DNA of 25,397 nucleotides from a bacterium UBA4637 (GCA_002405875.1 DHMR01000024.1:1-25397); one strand, 5' to 3'. Numbered from the stretch's first letter, positions 7,988 through 16,005 are shown. Numbers and translations are program-made. Notes: generated from the letters alone by a model not told the origin.

Positions 7988-9112
7988 TTATTTCTTTTCT
8001 GTGTTGGAACCGAGGTCTACATTCTGTAGGTTCATCACCCAGTTGTTCACTTTTACTCGGGCATCCATACTGTATTTCGAGTCTGGTGCTGGAACGTAGA
8101 ACACCAGCGTGTAGTGGTCTTGGCGATCCAGGTATTGCTGGTCGGTCCAATCCTTGCCGTAACGGTCGCTGGCGCAGAGTGAGAGGAACCAAGGCAGCGA
8201 GTGGTTGAAGATGACTTTGCCGATTCTTTTGTCGGTGATGACGATTCGTTTGTCGTCATATTCGTTGGTTCCTTCCGTTGCACGACTCTTGTTATCGTCT
8301 TTGGTCTCAAACATACGTGATGACGAGAGGTCGTAAACCAAAGCTTTTTCCACATCTTCGCCTTCTACCTCGGTCTTGCCGCTGTGGTTTTCTACCAGTT
8401 GCTTGTCGTATGGCAGGTAGGTGATGGCTTTCGGCTTCACCTTGTCTCCCTTGTAGTCGAGTAGTGCGGCGGAGCCCTTTATCTCTACGTCGAAGTTGTC
8501 GGCGGTGAATCCTTCTTGGTTAGGCTCGAATGGGAGCATCACCACTCTATAGGTCTTTGTACATTTCATCAAGCTCAGTTCTCCTGTTGCGTCGTTCTCT
8601 CCGTCGAAGCTGAGTGAGTCCTGGGCGGTATAGAGGGCGGTGAAGTGTTTGTCGTTAAGTGATTCTTCTCCGTTTTTCTTGCCCATTTCTTCTTGCAGGT
8701 CATCGATGGTGGATACGCCAGGGGTGAGTTGGGTGAAGCTGAACTCCATCTCGTCATCGCCCTCAGCTCTACTGGCTGTGGGTTGTTTGTCGCGTGCCAA
8801 GCAAACAAAGGTGTATTTGCCTGCTTGCAGGTCGGTGATTTGCATCTCGTGCCCAGTCTCGAATTTGTCGGCAGACTCCGTATAGTTATCGACGAATTTA
8901 CCATTTTTGTCGAAGACATATACGTTGAGGTTCTTCACCTCTGCGGAGAATGCATCCGCTTCCTTCACATTGTAAGTGTAGTCGAACTTGAGAGACAGCT
9001 TGGCTGTAGGACAGCCGGTGATGTCGTCTTTCATGCAAGAAGAGAGCGATGAAAGGGCGATAGCTGAGAAACAAGCTACTTTGCAACAGTTTTTGATGAA
9101 GAAATGTGCCAT
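7988..9112 (-). CDS. Mfa2/FimB-type fimbrial anchor lipoprotein
   Basis: This 374-residue lipoprotein has the lipobox LSSC (Cys26) and matches the FimB/Mfa2 family, the outer-membrane anchor that terminates and holds type V fimbriae. The family start is visible as CMKDDITGCPTAKLSLKFDY, followed by the conserved strand LNVYVFDKNGKFV. The C terminus (VKVNNWVMNLQNVDL) parallels the pilin's own VSVNPWVQNTQDVDL. Unlike the pilin and the three accessory subunits, there is no Thr-Arg site in the first 60 residues, consistent with an uncleaved, permanently lipidated anchor. The start at 9112 (MAHFFIKN) gives a normal signal peptide; a longer frame to 9175 does not. It sits second after the pilin gene, as in mfa1-mfa2. 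Confidence 0.9.
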   Translation of the reverse strand: MAHFFIKNCCKVACFSAIALSSLSSCMKDDITGCPTAKLSLKFDYTYNVKEADAFSAEVKNLNVYVFDKNGKFVDNYTESADKFETGHEMQITDLQAGKYTFVCLARDKQPTASRAEGDDEMEFSFTQLTPGVSTIDDLQEEMGKKNGEESLNDKHFTALYTAQDSLSFDGENDATGELSLMKCTKTYRVVMLPFEPNQEGFTADNFDVEIKGSAALLDYKGDKVKPKAITYLPYDKQLVENHSGKTEVEGEDVEKALVYDLSSSRMFETKDDNKSRATEGTNEYDDKRIVITDKRIGKVIFNHSLPWFLSLCASDRYGKDWTDQQYLDRQDHYTLVFYVPAPDSKYSMDARVKVNNWVMNLQNVDLGSNTEKK

Positions 9113-9366
9113 GTCTTTATGATGTTTATATGATTTCTGTAATATATATAATTGTGTGCCGATGAGGCTCGGCATCCTTGTATTCTACTAGAAGTGGTGC
9201 TTTCGTTGAAGCACAAGTTTTGTTTTCCCGTCTTTTCTGTTGACGGCAATATAGCGTGTCTAAAAAAAGTGTTTTAAATTCTCTCGGAGGAATGCTCCTC
9301 CGAGAGAAAGGTATATATAAAAATACTAATATTTATGCGTAGTGACGTGTAATCAATGATGATGTT
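9113..9366 (-). other. Intergenic stretch between pilin and anchor genes
   Basis: These 254 bases hold no ORF. Besides the 13-bp hairpin there is a smaller one, TGCCGA-TGAGGC-TCGGCA (9157-9174), in the leader of the anchor gene. No convincing minus-strand promoter with both boxes was found. Confidence 0.5.
9279..9308 (-). promoter_or_regulatory. 13-bp perfect hairpin between pilin and anchor genes
   Basis: TTCTCTCGGAGGA (9279-9291) and TCCTCCGAGAGAA (9296-9308) pair perfectly around a 4-base loop. On the minus strand no T-run follows at once: AATTTAAAACAC comes first and only then seven T. It is a candidate attenuator or 3'-end stabiliser for the pilin message rather than a full terminator. 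Confidence 0.75.
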
Positions 9367-10791
9367 TTACTTCAAGTCAACATCCTGAGTGTTCTGAACC
9401 CAAGGGTTAACAGAAACTTCCACGTCGAGGTAGTACATAGGCTTCTTATCAGTATTGCCATTAGGTACATCTGCACCGATGTTGAAGAGATTCTTTACGT
9501 TCAACTGGTATACAGTGTTACGCTGGATGGCGTTCTCGTAGCCGATGAAATTGTCCTTGATAGTCTGCTTGTAGTAGGTCTTACCTGCACGGAATACTTC
9601 GATGGTGTTGTTGGCACGGAAGGCAGACAACTCCTCTTCAGTAGCAGTAATCTTGCCATCGACAATCTTCAACTCAGCCTTGAGCTCTTCAGCACTCTTG
9701 CCACCGAAGAGAACTGGCTGATCTTTGTAAGCCTCATAGATAGCATTGATGCTTGTGTAAATCACACCATTGTAACGATAGAAAGTGCCATCTGTGCAAT
9801 CTGCACCCTGATTAGCTGCATCTGTGAGCTTTACAGTGTACTCGAAATACATGAATGTAGCGTTTTCGCTGTTGTTGTTCTCGAAAACGTAATCCTTGGC
9901 GTCCTCACCGATTTCGTTGAAATAATCAGCGTTGTCCATTCTCGTGGCAGTACCGAACTCGCTCTTTGGCTGGTAATAAGTGATGCCATCAGGAATGAGC
10001 AAGTCAGCATCATTCCACTTCTGCATGATGTTGGTCTTGTTTGCTAAGTTGGAGATGGCATAGCCAGTCAAATTTACGCTCTCAACTTTGGCACGAGCAT
10101 CTTCCATAGCTTTCTTCTCTGCATCGGTAGCATCCTCCTTTGTGTATGCCTTGATGGTTGTAGCCTCAGATGTAGGCTGGTCGATGCGAGCTACAAGACG
10201 CTCCAATTTGATGGTGCCAGAAACCTTAGCGCCATTATTGCTGTCCTTGTTGGCATCGGTGAACTGCACGGTATAGCTGTTGCCATCGACGCTCTTGTCG
10301 TTCTCATTGAACATAGCGAACTTGTTGTCCTCTACGTATGGCTTAGCAAACTTATCGGTTGCAGTGAATACATTCTCCCAAGGCTTAGCGTCTGTTGCAT
10401 TTGCCAAGAAGTAAACTTTATATTCTGTGTTGGCTTGTACGTTCTGAACAGGAACGAGAAGCTGTGTCTTACCAGTCTCTTCATCCTTGAAACTTACATT
10501 TGCGAACTCTGTACCAGAGATTGTTTTCTGATAAACGATGTTGCCTGTAGCGTCTACTAGGTAGAAAGTGCCACTTGTGATGTTAGACTCAGCAGCTGTC
10601 GCATTATACTTGTTGCTCTGAACAGTTCTTGTGCCATTAGCGTTAGGAGTCTGCACTGTCAAAGTCATGTAGAACTCACCAACTTTCTCCTGACCAGCGT
10701 TTCCTGCCAAATCATCGTTGCTGCTGCAGCTTGTGAATGTCAAAGCGGCTGCAGATACCAAGCTCATTACGAGCAAATTCATCTTTTTCAT
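9367..10791 (-). CDS. Mfa1-family major fimbrial subunit (type V pilin)
   Basis: This 474-residue lipoprotein precursor has the lipobox FTSC (Cys22). The segment FYMTLTVQTPNANGTR (40-55) aligns by eye with the P. gingivalis Mfa1 segment whose terminal Arg is the gingipain cleavage point, so Arg55 is the predicted maturation site exposing the acceptor groove. IKLERLVARID corresponds to the internal VERSVAR strand of Mfa1. The C terminus YLDVEVSVNPWVQNTQDVDLK corresponds to the Mfa1 ending that serves as the donor strand. It forms the shaft of the fimbria. It lies third in the operon, 103 bases after the DUF3868 gene, and is followed by the 13-bp hairpin, which may favour high pilin expression. 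Confidence 0.92.
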   Translation of the reverse strand: MKKMNLLVMSLVSAAALTFTSCSSNDDLAGNAGQEKVGEFYMTLTVQTPNANGTRTVQSNKYNATAAESNITSGTFYLVDATGNIVYQKTISGTEFANVSFKDEETGKTQLLVPVQNVQANTEYKVYFLANATDAKPWENVFTATDKFAKPYVEDNKFAMFNENDKSVDGNSYTVQFTDANKDSNNGAKVSGTIKLERLVARIDQPTSEATTIKAYTKEDATDAEKKAMEDARAKVESVNLTGYAISNLANKTNIMQKWNDADLLIPDGITYYQPKSEFGTATRMDNADYFNEIGEDAKDYVFENNNSENATFMYFEYTVKLTDAANQGADCTDGTFYRYNGVIYTSINAIYEAYKDQPVLFGGKSAEELKAELKIVDGKITATEEELSAFRANNTIEVFRAGKTYYKQTIKDNFIGYENAIQRNTVYQLNVKNLFNIGADVPNGNTDKKPMYYLDVEVSVNPWVQNTQDVDLK

Positions 10792-10860
10792 AATCTTTTA
10801 CTTAATACTTGAAAAATTAAAATGTTATACAATTATATTCTCTTTACTTTACTTATCTTG

Positions 10861-10882
10861 CGCCCCTTGGGGTAGAGGGGCG
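10861..10882 (-). promoter_or_regulatory. Hairpin in the pilin gene's upstream spacer
   Basis: CGCCCCT (10861-10867) and AGGGGCG (10876-10882) form a 7-bp GC-rich stem with an 8-base loop, 70 bases before the pilin ATG. No T-run follows on the minus strand, so it is not a terminator; it may protect the 5' end of a processed pilin message. Confidence 0.45.
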
Positions 10883-10894
10883 ATGTCGTTTCTT

Positions 10895-12328
10895 TTACTG
10901 TAGATACTTCAAAATCTTGTCGAGGTTCTCCTGGGCACCCTTCAATCCGGCTGCGGCTGCCTTGGCGAAGTATGTCTTGGCTCCCTGGTAGTCTTCCTTC
11001 AGTACGGCGAGGCAACCACGGGCGTTGTCGGCCTCGGCACTGTCGCCGGCTTTCTGCAGATATTTCTCTGCACTCACTTTGTCTTCACGCTCGATGGCTA
11101 TGTATGCGGCATTCAGGTTTGCCACCTTGTCTTCTGGGAACATCTTGACGGCGGTCTCGAATACGTTGTTGTAGTCTTCGCTTCCCTTCTCTGATGCCTG
11201 CGCCACCATGTACATCTCTTGTAGCGAGAGCTTCTGCGGACGGGTGCGCATCACTTCTTTGGCTTCTTCCACGTTGAATGCCTTCACGTCATACTCGATG
11301 GTGTAGTCGGTGCGGCGTAAGGCTGGCCAAACATTCTTCACCAAGTATTTGTAAGCCTCTCCAGCCTTGTTGAGCAAGGCCTTCTCCTTTTCGTCGGGCT
11401 TCATCAGGCTGTTGATGATTCTTGTGGCGATTTCTTTCTGTGGAATGTCATGCTCTGCGATGTATTGGCGGGTACCCTCCCAGTCTTCGGCTGTGGATGT
11501 CACATTGCAGAGCTTCTTGTCTACGCCGTAGGTGTCAACCAAGTATTTGTTGAGTGCCTGGGTTCGGCTGTTAGCCAGTTTTTCGTTGTTGGCGTATCTT
11601 CCGTCTGGCGAAGCGTAGCCATGGAGCTTGATGGATGTGATGGTTACGTCAGGGTCGTCCTTCACAAGATAGATGGTCTTGCGAATGGTTTCCAGTTCCT
11701 TGGCGTTGTTGCCGAGGTTGGCGAGGATGTCCCACTTGTTGATGACAAAGTTCAAGCGTGCCGAACCGTTTTCCTGCCTTCTCTTGATGGCCTCTGCCTT
11801 TGGCTCTATATAGGCATGGTAGAGTTTGGCAGGAGTGGAGAGGGCTTCACCTTCTGGGTTGAGTATGCCGTCGGCTAGGAGCGTCTGGTTGCATCCGCAG
11901 GTGTCGTGACCGATGGCGAACATCGAGTTCTTCATCCAGTCCTGGTAGGGAGTGGTGTAGGCGTAATGGATGGTTTGTGCTTGGTTGTTCTTGCGTTGTG
12001 CCACGATGAGAGGGTTCGTGGTGGCAGATTTCTTGTTGCGCAAGTAATATATGTATCTTTTGCGCCCCATCACTTCTACTGATGGCAACTTGAGCGTGTC
12101 TTGCTCGTTGAGGATGATAGGGGTATAGATGAGACCACGGTTACTGCCCAGCTTCACTTTGTCGAGATTCAGGTCCATGATGATGTTCACGTCGTCCCCC
12201 TTCTTTTTGATTTCCTTGTTCAGTATCTCGATGTCTTTGCCTGCCTTGTCTTGTGCTTCTGCATTCAGAGGCAAGCCAAGGGATGCGATAGTTATCGCTG
12301 TGCTTAATACCTTATATATATTATTCAT
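10895..12328 (-). CDS. DUF3868 protein with OmpA-like domain and TPR-like tail
   Basis: This 477-residue exported protein has a signal peptide ending at NAEAQ (about residue 25). The N-terminal half is of the DUF3868 type, often found with Bacteroidota fimbrial genes. Residues about 190-265 contain the OmpA-like peptidoglycan-binding signature LHGYASPDGRYANNEKLANSR. The last 100 residues look like TPR/Sel1-type repeats (AYIAIEREDKVSAEKYL, NARGCLAVLKEDYQGAKTYF). A role in tying the fimbrial base to the cell wall is inferred. The start at 12328 is preferred to one 45 bases upstream because it begins a clean signal peptide and leaves a 34-base spacer to the previous gene. It is the second gene of the fimbrial operon. 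Confidence 0.82.
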   Translation of the reverse strand: MNNIYKVLSTAITIASLGLPLNAEAQDKAGKDIEILNKEIKKKGDDVNIIMDLNLDKVKLGSNRGLIYTPIILNEQDTLKLPSVEVMGRKRYIYYLRNKKSATTNPLIVAQRKNNQAQTIHYAYTTPYQDWMKNSMFAIGHDTCGCNQTLLADGILNPEGEALSTPAKLYHAYIEPKAEAIKRRQENGSARLNFVINKWDILANLGNNAKELETIRKTIYLVKDDPDVTITSIKLHGYASPDGRYANNEKLANSRTQALNKYLVDTYGVDKKLCNVTSTAEDWEGTRQYIAEHDIPQKEIATRIINSLMKPDEKEKALLNKAGEAYKYLVKNVWPALRRTDYTIEYDVKAFNVEEAKEVMRTRPQKLSLQEMYMVAQASEKGSEDYNNVFETAVKMFPEDKVANLNAAYIAIEREDKVSAEKYLQKAGDSAEADNARGCLAVLKEDYQGAKTYFAKAAAAGLKGAQENLDKILKYLQ

Positions 12329-12362
12329 TTTGATTGACGCTATAAAAATGTTGGATTTTTGA

Positions 12363-12947
12363 TTAGAACACATACACTAGGTTGAGGGCTGCCTTGGTAG
12401 GACCTACATAGTTGTGAGGCTTGTCGTTCTCCAACTTCTCTCCACACTCTGCACACTCAAACTTGTCGGAGCGAGAATATATGTAGCCCAGTCCCAGCTC
12501 TGCCTCGAAATTCCAGTGCTTGGATAGTGCCCAAGTGTATCCGTAGGCGACACCTGCGCCTACGAACCATCCTTCATATCTATAGTCTTTCAGTTTGGAA
12601 AAATCGGTGCCGAGAAACTTGAAGTCCAAGTCTACGCCACCAATGTTGTGTGATCCAGCAAGGGCGTGGAAGCCCACGAAATGTCCCATCATCTTGTTGC
12701 AGAACCAGTATCTAGCCTCTGGCTGCACCATCCAATGTTTCCATTTCTTGTTGTTGGAAAATGTCCAAGGATTGTAGTTTCCGGAAACATCCAGTGTCCA
12801 TTTGGGCGAAAGACCGAACTCTACACCTAGGTTTATGGTGGTCGTTGCATCATAAAGCAGGTTGGTCTTTACCGCCGCCTTCTGTGCCAAGGCAGGACAG
12901 ATGAAACTACTACCCGCCAAAAGCACAGTGAAAATCCTTTTCTTCAT
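12363..12947 (-). CDS. DUF3575 family outer-membrane protein
   Basis: This 194-residue protein has a signal peptide (MKKRIFTVLLAGSSFICPALAQ) and repeated amphipathic strands with aromatic belts (NLLYDATTTINLGVEFGL, WTLDVSGNYNPWTF, GWFVGAGVAYGYTW, NFEAELGLGYIYSR). It ends in a C-terminal aromatic residue (LVYVF), the usual signal of an outer-membrane beta barrel. The sequence matches the DUF3575 family, which commonly precedes DUF3868 genes in Bacteroidota fimbrial loci. It is the first gene after the predicted operon promoter. A CxxC pair (FECAECGEK) sits in a periplasmic or surface loop. Its role in fimbria assembly is unproven. Confidence 0.85.
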   Translation of the reverse strand: MKKRIFTVLLAGSSFICPALAQKAAVKTNLLYDATTTINLGVEFGLSPKWTLDVSGNYNPWTFSNNKKWKHWMVQPEARYWFCNKMMGHFVGFHALAGSHNIGGVDLDFKFLGTDFSKLKDYRYEGWFVGAGVAYGYTWALSKHWNFEAELGLGYIYSRSDKFECAECGEKLENDKPHNYVGPTKAALNLVYVF

Positions 12948-13002
12948 ACCTCAAATTATTAAAACAATTTTTAAATGATTTGAGTGATTAATAATAATCA
13001 CC

Positions 13003-13031
13003 TTTTACTTATTACTTATACTTACTTATAC
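13003..13031 (-). repeat. Array of four TAAGTA hexamers in the fimbrial operon leader
   Basis: Read on the minus strand, TAAGTA occurs at 13028-13023, 13024-13019, 13018-13013 and 13011-13006. It lies in the untranslated leader about 55-85 bases before the first fimbrial ATG. Single copies occur in other leaders in this window (13344-13349, 10850-10855, 7930s, 2110s). Confidence 0.6.
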
Positions 13032-13107
13032 TCTTATCGTTGCGGAATCCGTTTACTTCCGCTTTACTTTCAGCGATACTTTCATCGCCTCGTTTGGTTT
13101 ACAGCTG

Positions 13108-13139
13108 CAAAATTATAAAATAGATAGAAATACTGCAAC
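13108..13139 (-). promoter_or_regulatory. Promoter of the fimbrial operon
   Basis: On the minus strand TAATTTTG (13115-13108) is the -7 box and GTTG (13139-13136) the -33 box with 20 bases between. Transcription would start near 13101 and give a leader of about 150 bases. ACTG/CTG repeats (13132-13170) lie at and just upstream of the -33 box and could bind a regulator. Confidence 0.7.
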
Positions 13140-13237
13140 TGTTCTTACACTGAAAAATACTGAAAATGCTGTATTTCTTGATTTTTTAGCACTGATATTT
13201 GCTTAAAGTTGTTAAAAGTGAACGATTCTTTTACTAT

Positions 13238-13272
13238 TTTGATACGATTTTAGCATTTAAGTCGTATCTTTG
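13238..13272 (+). promoter_or_regulatory. Promoter of the LuxR-type regulator, with embedded inverted repeat
   Basis: TATCTTTG (13265-13272) fits the -7 box. TTTG at 13238-13241 is a possible -33 box with a long 23-base spacer. A perfect 7-bp inverted repeat GATACGA/TCGTATC (13241-13247, 13262-13268) spans both boxes and looks like an operator. Confidence 0.65.
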
Positions 13273-13377
13273 CAACCACTAAAACGACCTAAGGGATTGA
13301 GTGGCAATATGACAAATATTTGCTATCCAAACTAATAAAAGTATAAGTAAAACGTTAATAAACTAAATCAAAAGGAA

Positions 13378-14370
13378 ATGGAATTGAGAAGTCTTGTGGT
13401 AAAATGGATGTTTGAGGTAGAACGGCATTTCTACCCCCAATATTGTGGTGTAGTAGATCGCAGGCGAATGATAGCCTATCTACTTTTTACCTTCTGTGAA
13501 CTGGCGATTATCCCTTACCATCTTATTTTGTTTCTTTGGCTCAAGGAGCCATGGGGATTGTCGCTCACGCTTGTGCATCTAGCCTTGTTCACGGGGTTGC
13601 AGTTTGCCATTTGGACAAGGAAAATCTCGTTTGTAAAGGGCATCTCGTGTTTTTACTTATTGTTTTTCTCCAAGTTGGCGGTGGATAGTGTGTTCAGCGT
13701 TCTCTTCGGTAGCCGGCAAGATGAGCTGAGTGTTGTCGGTGATGTATTCATCATGTTTATCTTGTCTATAGCGGCTTTGAGCCAGTTGCTTTATAAGACA
13801 TCCCTTGCCATTTCCCTGGGCTTGATTCCGGTTATTGTTTTTTATTTCGCCAATAATCCCGTTTTGTTTTCTCTTTTCAGTGCCAAGGCGATATTCGTGG
13901 GGTTCATCATGAATGTCTATGTGGCGGTATATAACATGAAGGTGGTGACCAAGGGGCTTCGCCAACCCCACCGTGTGAATAGCATCGAACAGAGAGCGCT
14001 CAATATGCTTGCCGATCTGAAGGACAAGAACGACGACCGGGCCGGCAATCTCATCGCCCGGCTGGAACCCGACTTGAGGCAGAACATTATCTCTACCGCT
14101 TCTGAGCACCTGCGCAAGGAGGAGCTGGACAGAGTGGTATGGGATCATATTTGCGAAGGTTTGACCAACAGCGAAAAGGAGATTTGCAAGCTCATACTTC
14201 AGGGGAAGACGCTGAAGGAAGTCTGTACCCAATTGGGCAAGAGTGAGTCGAATGTCACCAGCCAGCGTTGCCATATTCGCAAGAAATTGAATATGGATAG
14301 AAAAGCAGACTTGAAGCGAACGCTGGAGATTCGGTTCTTTGAGGCAAAAAAGGCGGCTAGTGTATCCTAG
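13378..14370 (+). CDS. Membrane-bound LuxR-type transcriptional regulator
   Basis: This 330-residue protein has about six hydrophobic segments in the first half (near 31-54, 60-79, 84-105, 120-138, 143-157, 163-185). A charged linker follows, then a LuxR/GerE-type helix-turn-helix at about 260-320 (GLTNSEKEICKLILQGKTLK, then LGKSESNVTSQRCHIRKKL). No receiver or kinase domain is present, so the membrane part probably senses the signal itself. It is divergent from the fimbrial operon across a 430-base region that carries both promoters, so it is the likely regulator of fimbrial expression; this is inference from position. Its final codons overlap the terminator of the convergent nnr gene. The start at 13378 is the only ATG placing the helices sensibly. 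Confidence 0.82.
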   Translation: MELRSLVVKWMFEVERHFYPQYCGVVDRRRMIAYLLFTFCELAIIPYHLILFLWLKEPWGLSLTLVHLALFTGLQFAIWTRKISFVKGISCFYLLFFSKLAVDSVFSVLFGSRQDELSVVGDVFIMFILSIAALSQLLYKTSLAISLGLIPVIVFYFANNPVLFSLFSAKAIFVGFIMNVYVAVYNMKVVTKGLRQPHRVNSIEQRALNMLADLKDKNDDRAGNLIARLEPDLRQNIISTASEHLRKEELDRVVWDHICEGLTNSEKEICKLILQGKTLKEVCTQLGKSESNVTSQRCHIRKKLNMDRKADLKRTLEIRFFEAKKAASVS

Positions 14371-14375
14371 CCGCC
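14346..14375 (-). terminator. Terminator of nnr, located inside the 3' end of the regulator gene
   Basis: On the minus strand a perfect 9-bp stem GGCGGCTAG/CTAGCCGCC (14375-14367 with 14360-14352) and 6-base loop is followed by six T (14351-14346). It serves the leftward nnr transcript. It overlaps the last codons and stop codon of the rightward regulator gene. Confidence 0.85.
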
Positions 14376-14409
14376 CTGGAATTCTGCTTATTTTGATGCT
14401 GATAGCAGC

Positions 14410-14445
14410 CAGAAAGCATGCTGGTACGAATGAACATGCTTTCTG
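14410..14445. other. 11-bp hairpin in the convergent spacer
   Basis: CAGAAAGCATG (14410-14420) and CATGCTTTCTG (14435-14445) pair perfectly around a 14-base loop between the regulator and nnr stops. No T-run follows on either strand. It may block antisense read-through or protect 3' ends. Confidence 0.6.
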
Positions 14446-14487
14446 TATGTGATAAATAAGGAAAAAACTTCTTTCAGAGCCAAAGGC

Positions 14488-16005
14488 TTAGTCCTCCATC
14501 CGGAGGAAAGCCTTTGGCAGATATTTGATGAGGTCGCCGGCGATGAGGCTCTCCTTGCCCAGGTCTTTGATGGCAAGGTCGCCTGCCAGGCCATGTAAGT
14601 GCATGCCCAGTCGGCACGCATCGGCTTGCTTGTAGCCACGAGCCAGCAGTCCCGTGATGATACCTGTGAGTACATCGCCGCTTCCTGCCGTAGCCATTCC
14701 GCTGTTGCCTGTGGAGCAAAACTCAATCTTTCCGTCGGGATGACAGAGGGCAGAGTAGTGCCCCTTCAGTATAATGTATGCCTGTAGGCGCTCTGCCAGT
14801 TCGCTGGCTTTCGACAGACGCTCGCTGCAACTGCTGCTTTGGTTGCCAGCTAGGCGATCAAACTCCTTTGGGTGTGGTGTGAGGATGATGTCCTTGGGCA
14901 GTTGCTGCATCCATGCTCGATGAGAGGATAGGATGTTGATGGCGTCGGCATCTATCACCACCGGACAGGTGGCTCGGCGCAGTTGGGCGATGAGGGCGAT
15001 GGCTGTAGCCTCGCTCGTTCCCAATCCGGGACCTACTCCCATGGCGTCGAAAAATTCCGTGTCTACAGGTTCGCTGAATATCGTTTCCTCCGTGTCCATT
15101 TGCAACACAGCTTCGGGCACGGATATTTGCATAATCTCATAGTTTCGTTTGGGCGTATGGGTGGTCACCTTGCCGGCACCACTCCTCAGGCAAGCCTTGG
15201 TGGCGAGCACGGCGGCACCGCTCATGCCATAGCTTCCGGCTATGATGAGCGCATTGCCCATGCTGCCCTTGTGGGCGAAATCGTTGCGAGGGCGTATCAA
15301 CTGGCGGATGTCATTCTCCTCCAGGATGCGGCATCGGCAGTCTGTCTTCTGGATGTATTCTTGCGAGAGGCGAATGTCGAGCACCTTCAGGCGGCCCAGA
15401 TATTGTTGGTTGTCTGCCATCAACATCGACAACTTCTTCTGTTGCAGGGTGAGCGTAAGGTCGGCGTGGATGATGTTGGCGTGGATATTATAGGTGTTGT
15501 CCTCGGTCATGAGACCTGTCGGGATGTCGATGCTCACTACCTTGGCTGGGCTTTGGTTGATGTATTTCACCATGGCGGCGAATCCCCCTGCCAGAGGCTT
15601 GTTGAGGCCGCTGCCGAAGAGACCGTCCACCACCAACGTGTCGGCGTTGAGCTGTGGAGGGTCGAAGTTGACTGTGATTTCAGTGAATTGTTTCGCATGT
15701 TTACCCTCGACGAGTCGCTTTTTGTTGGTGGCACAGTCGGCGGAAAGCTTGTTGTGCACGTTGAAGAGGAACACGTTCACCTGGTAGCCGTCCTCTCCCA
15801 GCATGCGAGCCACCGCCAAGGCGTCGCCGCCATTGTTGCCTGGTCCTGCGAAAACCACTACGGGAGTGCGGTTGGACCATTCCTCCTCGATGGCACGGGT
15901 GATAGCTTTGGCAGCTCGTTCCATCAGATTGAGCGAGGTTATAGGCTCGTGTTCTATGGTGTATTTGTCGAGCTCATGAATCTGAGCGCTTGTGAATATT
16001 TTCAT
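14488..16005 (-). CDS. nnr: Bifunctional NAD(P)H-hydrate epimerase / ADP-dependent dehydratase
   Basis: This 505-residue two-domain metabolite-repair enzyme restores damaged NAD(P)HX to NAD(P)H in the cytoplasm. The N-terminal YjeF_N epimerase domain shows GPGNNGGDALA (54-64), VVDGLFGSG (125-133) and SIDIPTG (148-154). The C-terminal ribokinase-like dehydratase domain begins at HKGSMGNALIIAGS (255-268). It continues with MGVGPGLGT, IDADAIN (341-347), LTPHPKEFDRL and NSGMATAGSGDVLTG (424-438), the catalytic GSGD motif. The length is as expected for the fused enzyme. It is transcribed divergently from hpt and ends at a clear terminator about 110 bases downstream, inside the neighbouring gene. 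Confidence 0.95.
   Translation of the reverse strand: MKIFTSAQIHELDKYTIEHEPITSLNLMERAAKAITRAIEEEWSNRTPVVVFAGPGNNGGDALAVARMLGEDGYQVNVFLFNVHNKLSADCATNKKRLVEGKHAKQFTEITVNFDPPQLNADTLVVDGLFGSGLNKPLAGGFAAMVKYINQSPAKVVSIDIPTGLMTEDNTYNIHANIIHADLTLTLQQKKLSMLMADNQQYLGRLKVLDIRLSQEYIQKTDCRCRILEENDIRQLIRPRNDFAHKGSMGNALIIAGSYGMSGAAVLATKACLRSGAGKVTTHTPKRNYEIMQISVPEAVLQMDTEETIFSEPVDTEFFDAMGVGPGLGTSEATAIALIAQLRRATCPVVIDADAINILSSHRAWMQQLPKDIILTPHPKEFDRLAGNQSSSCSERLSKASELAERLQAYIILKGHYSALCHPDGKIEFCSTGNSGMATAGSGDVLTGIITGLLARGYKQADACRLGMHLHGLAGDLAIKDLGKESLIAGDLIKYLPKAFLRMED

Noticed and set aside
13101..13268. Invertible (phase-variable) promoter for the fimbrial operon
   Set aside because: Only a 7-bp inverted repeat inside the regulator promoter was seen; no longer inverted repeats flank the fimbrial promoter and no recombinase gene is nearby.
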